Shown piece by piece: positions 1-5,524 of a DNA stretch of 5,650 nt. This stretch comes from Solirubrobacteraceae bacterium. GTDB lineage: Bacteria; Actinomycetota; Thermoleophilia; Solirubrobacterales; Solirubrobacteraceae. Within the stretch, counting starts at the first letter, position 1. Each line of letters begins with the position of its first letter. The translations under genes and the position numbers were made by a program. The notes beneath the pieces are model-generated. The model was given only the letters and a program-made list of their open reading frames with translations. It was not told the origin of the DNA and ran no database searches. The stretch is from NCBI GenBank assembly GCA_025928415.1, contig JAICJK010000194.1, forward strand, positions 1-5,650, read 5' to 3'.

Positions 1-1025
1 ATGTTGTGCAGGTGCGTGCGCACCGTGCTCGTGCTCAGCGAGAGCTCGAGGGCGATCTGCTTGTAGACCTTGCCCTCGGACAGGCGCTTGAGCACCTCGA
101 CCTCGCGCGAGGACAGCGGGCACGGGTCGATCTGACGCGAGCGGCCGCCGACCGGGTAGGGCAGGTCGTACATGACCGAGCGCAGCTCGGCGGACCCGAG
201 CCCGACGACGCGCGCGCACTTGAGCAGCTCGGTCGGCGCGACCGGCCCGCCCTGGGCGTAGTGGGCGAGCATGTCGGCCAGGCGGACGAACGCGGCCTCG
301 CCGGTCGCGTCGTCGGCGTGGTGGCGCTCGATGACCGAGGCGACCGACTTCGGCAGGCCCCAGCGCCGGGCCAGGACGCCGCCGACCAGCGCGTGGTCGA
401 CGCCGAGCTCGCGGCGCTCGCGGTGGATGCGCTCCTCCGGCGTGCGCGCCGAGCCGTGCACCTGGGCCGGGTAGCCGCGGTAGGCGTGCATCAGGACGAG
501 CTTGCCGATGTCGTGCAGCAGCGCGGTGACCATCAGGCGGTCGCGGTGCTCGTAGCCGAGCTCGGTGGCCAGGCGGTCGGCCGCGCGCTGGGTCGCCACG
601 CCGTGCAGGCGGAAGCGCTCGGGCGCGGCGTCCCAGATGGCGGACCGCTCGAAGAAGTCGAAGGTGCGGGCGCGGGAGGCCAGCGACTGCACGGCCTCGG
701 GCGACAGGAGCTCGACGGCCTTGACCACGGACTCGACCTTGCCGCGGGTCTTGCCCTCGACCTGGTTGCCGAGCCGCAGCACGGCGATGACGAGCGCGAC
801 GTCGGACTCGACGGCGGCCACGACGTCGCCGGGCGACACGCGCTCGGCCTGCACCAGGCGGAGCAGGCGGTTGCGCGACTCGGCCAGCGCGGGGAACGCC
901 TCGAGGGCCTCGAAGGCCGCCGTCAGGCGGCGGCCGTGGCCCTCGTTGTGGCGGGACCCGGGGACGGGATCGGTGGGCGGTTCTGGGCTGACGGGCGGAA
1001 TCAGGGCAGCGGGGGCGGCGTTCAT
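1..1025 (-). CDS. HDOD/HD-hydrolase domain protein with C-terminal LuxR-type HTH (3' end off the window)
   Basis: Probable cytoplasmic signal-responsive transcription regulator; the signal and targets are unknown. I translated 341 residues from the ATG at 1025. After a proline-rich leader (1-30), residues 33-260 look like an HDOD domain: an FPALAESRNRLLRL helix, then DVALVIAVLRLGNQ, then the HD core with LLHDIGKL at 169-176. Candidate HD metal ligands are all present (H141, H171, D172, H211, H235/H236, D251), whereas many HDOD proteins have lost them, so catalysis is possible but unproven. Residues 303-341 match a LuxR/GerE HTH: LSSREVEVLKRLSEGK, then KQIALELSLSTSTVRTHLHN. The window ends inside this HTH, so roughly 20 residues are probably missing. 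The start is supported by a purine-rich GTGGAG at 1041-1046, with a rather long spacing of 15. An in-frame GTG at 1046 is possible but would have no ribosome site. The gene lies 76 bp behind gltX on the same strand, with its own candidate promoter in the gap. Confidence 0.88.
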   Translation of the reverse strand, partial: MNAAPAALIPPVSPEPPTDPVPGSRHNEGHGRRLTAAFEALEAFPALAESRNRLLRLVQAERVSPGDVVAAVESDVALVIAVLRLGNQVEGKTRGKVESVVKAVELLSPEAVQSLASRARTFDFFERSAIWDAAPERFRLHGVATQRAADRLATELGYEHRDRLMVTALLHDIGKLVLMHAYRGYPAQVHGSARTPEERIHRERRELGVDHALVGGVLARRWGLPKSVASVIERHHADDATGEAAFVRLADMLAHYAQGGPVAPTELLKCARVVGLGSAELRSVMYDLPYPVGGRSRQIDPCPLSSREVEVLKRLSEGKVYKQIALELSLSTSTVRTHLHN

Positions 1026-1062
1026 GGGATTCGGGGCAGGCTCCACGTGGGGGTCTGCCCGT

Positions 1063-1089
1063 TTATCGGTCCCGTGGACGGATGGTTGA
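1063..1089 (-). promoter_or_regulatory. Candidate sigma-28 (FliA/SigD/WhiG-type) promoter for the HDOD-LuxR gene
   Basis: Reading the minus strand, TCAA (1089-1086) is followed by exactly 15 bases and then ACCGATAA (1070-1063). The known sigma-28 consensus is TAAA, about 15 bases, GCCGATAA, so the match is 3 of 4 and 7 of 8 with ideal spacing. Transcription would begin near 1056, giving a leader of about 30 bases before the ATG at 1025. The site begins 12 bases beyond the gltX stop codon. Which sigma factor uses it is inferred from the motif only. Confidence 0.6.
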
Positions 1090-1101
1090 GCCCTTTCGGG
1101 G

Positions 1102-2439
1102 TCAACCAGTCTGCCCGATGGCCCGGTCGATCCGGGCGAGCGACTCGTCGCGGCCCAGGACCGCGAGCGTCTCGAAGATCCCCGGTGAGACCGGGACGCC
1201 CGCGAGGGCCACGCGCACGGGCTGGAAGACGTCCTTGGGCTTGGCGCCGCGCGCCTCCACGACGCCGCGCAGCGCCGCCTCGATCGGCGCCAGCTCGTAG
1301 GGGTCGACCTGCGCCAGGGCGGACCGGACGTCGGCCAGGACAGCCTGCCCCGCCTCCCCCAGCCACTTCTCGCGGGCGGCCGCGTCGTCGGCCGGGCCGT
1401 CGAAGATGAAGCCGGCCAGCGGCCAGAAGTCGGCCAGCGTCTGGACCTTCTCGCGGGAGATCTCGACCGCGTCGCGCAGCCCCGTGCGCCCGGTGAAGCG
1501 CTCGAGCTGCGCCGTCAGCTCGTCGGTCGACAGCTCGCGCAGGTAGCGGCCGTTCATCCAGCGCAGCTTGACCTCGTCGAACTGCGCCGGGTTGCGCGAG
1601 ACGCGCGCGATGTCGAACCGCCTGACGAGCTCGGCGGTCGGGATGAGCGTCTCGTCGTCGGCGTCGCCCCAGCCGAGCAGCGCGAGGTAGTTGCGCACCG
1701 CGGCCGGCAGGTAGCCGGCGTCCCGCAGCTCCTGCACGGAGGCGGCGCCGTGGCGCTTGGAGAGCTTCTTGCCGTCGGGGCCGTGGAGCAGCGGGAGGTG
1801 CGCGAAGACCGGCGGCGCCGCCCCGAGCGCCTCGTAGACCAGGAGCTGCTTGGGCGTGTTGGACAGGTGGTCCTCGCCGCGCACGACGTGGGTGATCCCG
1901 GCGTCGTGGTCGTCCACCGCCACCGCGAAGTTGTACAGCGCGGTGCCGTCCCCCCGGGCGATGACCGCGTCGTCGAGGTGGACGTGCTGGAAGGTCGTGT
2001 CGCCGCGGATGACGTCGCGCACGACGCTCGCCCCGTCGTCGGGGACGCGCAGGCGGATCGCGCCCTCGCCCTCCGCGGTGCCGCGGAAGCCGCGATCGGC
2101 CCCGTGCCGCGCCTTGTAGGCCCGCACGTCGTCGGCGGTCGCCGTCGAGCGATAGGCGTGCCCGTCGTCCAGCAGTTGGGCGAGCACCTCCTGGTGGCGG
2201 TCCGAGCGCGAGATCTGCGAGATCGGCCCCTCGTCCCAGTCCAGCTCGAGCCACTGCAGGGCGTCGAGGATCTGCGCCACGTTCTCGGGCGTCGAGCGCT
2301 CGCGGTCGGTGTCCTCGATGCGCAGGACCAGCGTGCCGTCCTCGCCCTCGTGGCGGGCCATCAGCCAGTTGAACAGCGCGGTCCTGGCGCCGCCGATGTG
2401 CAGCGCGCCGGTGGGGCTGGGAGCGAAGCGAACGCGCAT
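1102..2439 (-). CDS. gltX: Glutamyl-tRNA synthetase
   Basis: Class I aminoacyl-tRNA synthetase that charges tRNA(Glu) with glutamate in the cytoplasm. The protein is 445 residues, a little shorter than E. coli GltX (471). It opens with the family start MRVRFAPSPTG and has the HIGH-class signature as HIGG (14-17), a form common in bacterial GluRS. Also visible are LRIEDTD (39-45), VVRGEDHLSNTPKQ (185-198), the KMSKS-class KLSKR (225-229), and GYLPAAVRNYLALLGWG (242-258). The C-terminal half (about 300-445) is the anticodon-binding helical region. The open frame runs upstream to about 2886, but homology begins at the ATG at 2439. No Shine-Dalgarno precedes it and a -10-like box lies 7 bases upstream, suggesting a leaderless start. 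The protein has no cysteine, so the zinc site seen in some GluRS is absent. Whether it also charges tRNA(Gln) cannot be told here. It is divergent from the winged-helix gene. Confidence 0.97.
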   Translation of the reverse strand: MRVRFAPSPTGALHIGGARTALFNWLMARHEGEDGTLVLRIEDTDRERSTPENVAQILDALQWLELDWDEGPISQISRSDRHQEVLAQLLDDGHAYRSTATADDVRAYKARHGADRGFRGTAEGEGAIRLRVPDDGASVVRDVIRGDTTFQHVHLDDAVIARGDGTALYNFAVAVDDHDAGITHVVRGEDHLSNTPKQLLVYEALGAAPPVFAHLPLLHGPDGKKLSKRHGAASVQELRDAGYLPAAVRNYLALLGWGDADDETLIPTAELVRRFDIARVSRNPAQFDEVKLRWMNGRYLRELSTDELTAQLERFTGRTGLRDAVEISREKVQTLADFWPLAGFIFDGPADDAAAREKWLGEAGQAVLADVRSALAQVDPYELAPIEAALRGVVEARGAKPKDVFQPVRVALAGVPVSPGIFETLAVLGRDESLARIDRAIGQTG

Positions 2440-2446
2440 GGCGGGC

Positions 2447-2452
2447 AATCTA
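2447..2452 (-). promoter_or_regulatory. Candidate -10 box of a leaderless gltX promoter
   Basis: The minus strand reads TAGATT, which fits the actinobacterial -10 pattern TANNNT. Seven bases separate it from the gltX ATG at 2439, so transcription would begin at or next to the A of the start codon. The intervening sequence GCCCGCC has no ribosome binding site. A TAGACA at 2471-2466 resembles a -35 box, but the 13-base spacing is too short to rely on. Confidence 0.5.
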
Positions 2453-2469
2453 GTGACCGCGCTCGTGTC

Positions 2470-2475
2470 TACGCT
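2470..2475 (+). promoter_or_regulatory. Candidate -10 box of a leaderless winged-helix-gene promoter
   Basis: TACGCT fits TANNNT and lies 6 bases before the GTG start at 2482, the geometry expected when transcription starts at the first base of the start codon. The intervening GCCGCG is not a ribosome binding site. No convincing -35 is visible. It mirrors the gltX box on the other strand of the same 42-bp gap. Confidence 0.42.
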
Positions 2476-2481
2476 GCCGCG

Positions 2482-3540
2482 GTGGCGACGCTCACCCGCA
2501 GGCAGCTGACCGTCGCCCTGGCGGCGCGCCAGGGCCTGCTGACGCGCCGGCGCGGCTCGGCGGTCGCGGCGCTGCGCGCGCTCACCCCGCTGCAGGCCCA
2601 GGACTCCCCCGCCCCGTTCATCGCGCTGGCGGCGCGGTTGGAGGGCTTCCGGCAGGCCGACCTGGACGCCGCGATCGGCGCGCGCGAGGTCGTCAAGACG
2701 ACGCTGATGCGCCGCACGCTGCATCTCGTCGCCCGCGACGAGTACCCCGCCTACGCGCAGCTCTCCCGCCAGCCGGGGGTCCGCGCGCTGCGAGCGCGTC
2801 ACGCGGACCTCGACCTCGAGCGGGTCGCCGCCGGACTGCGCTCGTTCCTGCGCACGCCCCGCACCAACGACGAGGTCCGCGCCCACCTCGACGGTTCCGC
2901 GGGCGAGGACCCGTGGTCACCGATCATGCTGGCGCGGACCCTGCTGCCGCTGGTCCAGGTGCCTCCCGCCGGCTGCTGGCGCGAGCGCGGGCGCCCGCGG
3001 TTCGTGGTCGATCCCCGCAAGCCCCCCGCTGCCGACCGGGCCGCCGAGCACGTGCTGCGGGGCTACCTGGCCGCCTTCGGGCCGGCGAGCCGGCGCGACC
3101 TCGCGGCCTGGGCCGGCGTGCCGCAGCGCGAGTTCGCCGCGGCGCTGCACCGGGCCGGGCCGGTCGTCCACCACGACGAGGCCGGCGGCGAGCTGCTCGA
3201 CCTGCCCGGGCTGGAGCCGCCGCCCGCGTCGACCGCGCTCCCCGTCCGGCTGCTGGCCCGCTGGGACCAGGCGCTGCTGGCCCACGCCGACCGCAGGCGG
3301 ATCATCCCCGCCGAGCTCGAGGAGCTGCGACTGACGCTGAGCGGCGACCAGACCGTCACGGTCGACGGCCGCGTCGCGGCGAGCTGGAGGCTGCGCCGCG
3401 GCCGGGCGGTGGCCGAGGTGGCCGTCCAGCCGCACGTGGAGCTGCGCAGGCGCGACCTGCCCCGGATCCGCGCGGAGGCTCGGCGCACCGCGCGGTTCTG
3501 CGAGCCGGACGCGGCGAAGGTCGCGGTCAGCGGCGTGTGA
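2482..3540 (+). CDS. Winged-helix protein, AlkZ/YcaQ-like (HTH_42) family; probable DNA glycosylase
   Basis: Probable DNA glycosylase that removes alkylated or crosslinked purines, leaving an abasic site. The 352-residue protein fits the usual 350-400 of the winged-helix DNA-binding domain family (HTH_42, formerly DUF1006). It shows LTPLQAQDSP (34-43), KTTLMRRTLHLV (72-83), a later helix-turn-helix-like stretch around YLAAFGPASRRDLAAWAGVP, and the C-terminal block LLARWDQALLAHADRRRIIP (257-276) followed by VDGRVAASW (294-302). Residues Q38-A39-Q40 match the QxQ catalytic motif of AlkZ-type enzymes, as opposed to the QxD of YcaQ/AlkX. That makes glycosylase activity likely but not proven. The frame stays open upstream over gltX. 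I chose the GTG at 2482 because homology begins just after it and it clears the gltX start; no in-frame ATG lies nearby. It is divergent from gltX by 42 bp and followed by a methyltransferase and nfo on the same strand. Confidence 0.85.
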   Translation: MATLTRRQLTVALAARQGLLTRRRGSAVAALRALTPLQAQDSPAPFIALAARLEGFRQADLDAAIGAREVVKTTLMRRTLHLVARDEYPAYAQLSRQPGVRALRARHADLDLERVAAGLRSFLRTPRTNDEVRAHLDGSAGEDPWSPIMLARTLLPLVQVPPAGCWRERGRPRFVVDPRKPPAADRAAEHVLRGYLAAFGPASRRDLAAWAGVPQREFAAALHRAGPVVHHDEAGGELLDLPGLEPPPASTALPVRLLARWDQALLAHADRRRIIPAELEELRLTLSGDQTVTVDGRVAASWRLRRGRAVAEVAVQPHVELRRRDLPRIRAEARRTARFCEPDAAKVAVSGV

Positions 3541-3551
3541 GTGCCGCGTGC

Positions 3552-3584
3552 CGGGCCCGCCGGCCCGCGCAGCTCCGACCTGCG
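3552..3584 (+). terminator. Two small GC-rich hairpins after the winged-helix gene (weak terminator candidate)
   Basis: The 84-bp gap after the stop at 3540 contains CGGGC (3552-3556) able to pair with GCCCG (3563-3567). Next to it, CGCAG (3568-3572) can pair with CTGCG (3580-3584), followed by GTTT. Both stems are only 5 bp and there is no real U tract, so this may reduce but not stop readthrough into the methyltransferase gene. Confidence 0.25.
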
Positions 3585-3609
3585 GTTTGCGGGCTCCCCC
3601 CACGTCTGC

Positions 3610-3614
3610 GAGGG
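3610..3614 (+). promoter_or_regulatory. Ribosome binding site deciding the methyltransferase start
   Basis: GAGGG lies 10 bases before the ATG at 3625. The same frame also has a GTG at 3541, directly after the preceding stop codon. The 28 residues it would add are glycine/proline/arginine-rich and unlike this family, and no ribosome site precedes that GTG at a proper distance. The ATG at 3625 is therefore preferred. Confidence 0.5.
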
Positions 3615-3624
3615 TCCGGACACG

Positions 3625-4536
3625 ATGGCGCACGACGACGTGCGGCTGCTCCGCGACAAGTACGAGGACCCGGCGCAGCTGCAATCCGTCTACGAGGCCT
3701 GGGACCAGATGGCTCCCGAGACCAGGCGCGCGCTGCTTGAGCTCCTGCCCGGCGACTGGTCGTTCACCGGCAGGCGCATGCTGGACTTCGGGTGCGGCTC
3801 CGGCCGGACGCTGCGCCACTTCCTCGAGGAGGCCGAGACGGGCGAGTTCTGGGGCGTCGACATCGACCCCGGCTACATCGAGGAGGTGCAGCAGCTCTGC
3901 CCGCCTCTGCGCGCCGAGCTCTGTGGCGAGGCGCCGCCGCTCCGGTTCGAGTCGTCCTCCTTCGACCTCGCCTGGGCGATCTCCGTCTTCACCCATCTCA
4001 CGGACCAGTCGATCCCGTGGCTGCTGGAGCTGCACCGCGTGCTGAAGCGGGGCGGGCTGTTGATCGCGACCTACATCGGGCGCTGGAACTCCGAGTACGT
4101 GGCGGGCGAGCCCTGGGACGAGGACCGCGTCGGCATGAACGTCCTGCGTCACACCCAGCCGTGGGATCGCGGCGGACCGACGGTCCTCATGTCCGACTGG
4201 TGGGTGCGCGCGCATTGGGGGCGCCTCTTCGAGGTCGTCGACGTCGCGCCGAACATCCACAACATGAGCTGGGCACTGCTCCGCCGGCGCGAGGTCGAGC
4301 TGACCGTGGCGGACATCGAGGCCCCGGCCGACGACCGCCGCGAGTACTTCGCCGCGCGCCACAACCTCTGTCACGCCCAGAAGGAGATCGAGGTCACGCA
4401 GGCCCTGTCGCAGCGATGGCTGGACGACCTGCGCGACGAGTACGAGAGCTCGATCAGCTGGCGGCTCACGCGGCCGCTGCGTTCAGCACGTCAGAAGGCC
4501 CGGGCGCTGAGCGACAGGCCGTCCCACCGCTCGTAG
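3625..4536 (+). CDS. Class I SAM-dependent methyltransferase with SWRLTRPLR tail
   Basis: Methyltransferase using S-adenosylmethionine; the acceptor is unknown. The 303-residue protein has motif I as LDFGCGSG (53-60), a GVDIDP strand (77-82) whose D79 would bind the SAM ribose, FDLAWAISVFTHL (113-125) as motif IV, and LHRVLKRGGLL as the post-motif strand region. This is the Methyltransf_11/25 fold. After about residue 225 comes a charged, probably helical or coiled stretch, and then SWRLTRPLR (278-286) with a basic end. That short tail is familiar from glycosyltransferases and methyltransferases of surface-polysaccharide loci, which hints at a sugar or glycan substrate. No polysaccharide genes are visible here, so this is a weak inference. 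It lies 84 bp after the winged-helix gene and 52 bp before nfo, all on one strand. A biosynthetic or natural-product role remains open. Confidence 0.88.
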   Translation: MAHDDVRLLRDKYEDPAQLQSVYEAWDQMAPETRRALLELLPGDWSFTGRRMLDFGCGSGRTLRHFLEEAETGEFWGVDIDPGYIEEVQQLCPPLRAELCGEAPPLRFESSSFDLAWAISVFTHLTDQSIPWLLELHRVLKRGGLLIATYIGRWNSEYVAGEPWDEDRVGMNVLRHTQPWDRGGPTVLMSDWWVRAHWGRLFEVVDVAPNIHNMSWALLRRREVELTVADIEAPADDRREYFAARHNLCHAQKEIEVTQALSQRWLDDLRDEYESSISWRLTRPLRSARQKARALSDRPSHRS

Positions 4537-4551
4537 AGGCCGGGAGGCCGG
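4536..4551 (+). repeat. Perfect tandem duplication of an 8-bp unit at the methyltransferase stop
   Basis: GAGGCCGG occurs twice back to back (4536-4543 and 4544-4551), beginning at the last base of the TAG stop. The duplication lets GGCC (4538-4541 or 4539-4542 register) pair with the second GGCC around a short loop. It also creates a GGGAGG resembling a ribosome site, but at about 41 bases it is too far from the nfo ATG to serve it. It is followed by CGCCG-rich low-complexity sequence. Confidence 0.5.
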
Positions 4552-4588
4552 TCCGCGCCGCGCCGCGCCAACCGCGAGACTCACGGCC

Positions 4589-5458
4589 ATGCTCATCGGT
4601 GCGCACGTCTCCCCCGCCGGCGGCCCGGCCAAGGCCGTCGAGCGCGGCGCCGAGATCGGCGCCCGGTCGATCCAGATCTTCAACCAGAACCCGCGGGCGT
4701 GGAAGCCGACGGTCTACTCCGACGAGCAGGTCGGCGCGTTCCGCGAGGCGATGGCGGGCTCGGACGTCGACGCGCTGCTCATCCACGCCGTCTACCTGCT
4801 CAACGCCGCGTCGGAGGACGCGGACATCCGCCGCAAGACGCTGGTCTCGCTCACCACCTCGCTGCAGGCGGGCGACGCGCTCGGCGCGCATGCGGTGGTC
4901 CTGCATGCCGGCTCGGCGAAGGCCGGCGACGTCGGCCAGGCGATCGCGCGCGCGGGCGAGGTCATCGCCGAGGCCCTCGCGGAGTCCGAGCACTGCCCGC
5001 TGCACCTGGAGAACACGGCGGGCGCGGGCGGCACGCTCGGCCGCTCGTTCTCGGAGCTGGCGGCGCTGATCGAGGCGGCCGGCGGCGGCAAGCGGCTGGG
5101 CCTGTGCCTGGACTCCTGCCACCTGTACGCGTCGGGGTACGACATCCGCACCGCCGAGGGCCTGACCGCCACGCTCGAGGACTGCGTCTCCAATGTCGGC
5201 CTCGAGCGCCTCGGATCGCTGCACCTCAACGACTCGCAGGTGGGGCTGGGCTCCAACCGCGACCGCCACGCCGTCGTCGGGGAGGGCGAGCTCGGCGAGG
5301 ACGGCTGCGCGGTGTTCCTGTCGGAGCCGCGCTTCGACGGGCTGCCGCTCATCCTCGAGACGCCCAAGCCCGGCCAGATGCGCGAGCAGATGGAGCTGTC
5401 CGCCCGGCTGCGCGAGCGCGGCGGGAAGGCGCGCGGGCGGCCGCCGCGACGGCGCTAG
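4589..5458 (+). CDS. nfo: Endonuclease IV (AP endonuclease, AP2 family)
   Basis: Zinc-dependent AP endonuclease of base-excision repair: it cuts the backbone 5' to abasic sites and clears blocked 3' ends. The 289-residue length matches E. coli Nfo (285). All nine metal ligands can be placed: H66 (HAVYLLN), H106 (VLHAGS), E141 (LENTAG), D175 and H178 (CLDSCH), H212 (LHLNDS), D225 and H227 (DRH), and E257 (ILETP). Their spacing is nearly that of the E. coli enzyme (offset of 3-4 throughout), so a single-domain TIM-barrel enzyme with an intact trinuclear zinc site is expected. The start is the ATG giving MLIGAHVS, the normal family N-terminus; only a weak GCGAG precedes it. The C-terminus ends in a very basic KARGRPPRRR with an AT-hook-like RGRP core (282-285), not part of the catalytic fold. 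It lies 52 bp after the methyltransferase and converges on the gene at 5525. Confidence 0.97.
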   Translation: MLIGAHVSPAGGPAKAVERGAEIGARSIQIFNQNPRAWKPTVYSDEQVGAFREAMAGSDVDALLIHAVYLLNAASEDADIRRKTLVSLTTSLQAGDALGAHAVVLHAGSAKAGDVGQAIARAGEVIAEALAESEHCPLHLENTAGAGGTLGRSFSELAALIEAAGGGKRLGLCLDSCHLYASGYDIRTAEGLTATLEDCVSNVGLERLGSLHLNDSQVGLGSNRDRHAVVGEGELGEDGCAVFLSEPRFDGLPLILETPKPGQMREQMELSARLRERGGKARGRPPRRR

Positions 5459-5479
5459 GAGCCCGGACGTACCGAGAGC

Positions 5480-5502
5480 GAGGTGCCGCACCGCGGCGTC
5501 TC
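5480..5502 (+). terminator. Hairpin between convergent genes, likely ending nfo transcripts
   Basis: GAGGTGCCGC (5480-5489) pairs with GCGGCGTCTC (5493-5502) across a 3-base ACC loop. This gives a 10-bp stem with two G-U wobbles in the plus-strand RNA. In the minus-strand RNA those two pairs become C-A mismatches, so the structure favours plus-strand transcription. There is no U tract after it, as is common in GC-rich actinobacterial terminators. Confidence 0.45.
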
Positions 5503-5524
5503 ACGGTGGCCCCAGCCCGCACTA

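Noticed and set aside
1042..1078. 6-bp inverted repeat (TCCACG and CGTGGA, minus strand) spanning the promoter and ribosome site, considered as a riboswitch-like stem
   Set aside because: The upstream arm lies in the promoter spacer, so it would not be in the transcript from the predicted start. Six bases in GC-rich DNA is also weak evidence for an operator.
1091..1100. CCC-GAAA-GGG mini-hairpin just after the gltX stop, considered as a terminator
   Set aside because: The stem is only 3 bp with no U tract, too weak to call although the loop is of the stable GNRA type.
1281..1292. GCCGAT-like sequences inside gltX, nfo and other genes, considered as further sigma-28 sites
   Set aside because: They lie in coding sequence rich in Ala-Asp/Ile codons, and the one I checked has no TAAA/TCAA at the right distance.
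6..1409. Long plus-strand open frame opposite the HDOD-LuxR gene and the end of gltX
   Set aside because: It is the antisense shadow of two well-supported minus-strand genes. Its product is low-complexity and Arg/Gly/Pro-rich at its end, with no recognisable domain.
1750..2481. Upstream extension of the winged-helix gene over gltX
   Set aside because: The frame is open only because of GC-rich codon bias on the opposite strand. Family similarity begins just after the GTG at 2482.
2440..2886. N-terminal extension of gltX upstream of 2439
   Set aside because: GluRS begins at MRVRFAPSPTG. The extra 149 residues would overlap the divergent winged-helix gene and have no synthetase features.
2917..4374. 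Long minus-strand open frame opposite the winged-helix and methyltransferase genes
   Set aside because: It is antisense to two genes with clear family motifs and has no recognisable domain.
4466..5491. Long minus-strand open frame opposite nfo
   Set aside because: It is a shadow of nfo, which has every catalytic residue on the plus strand.
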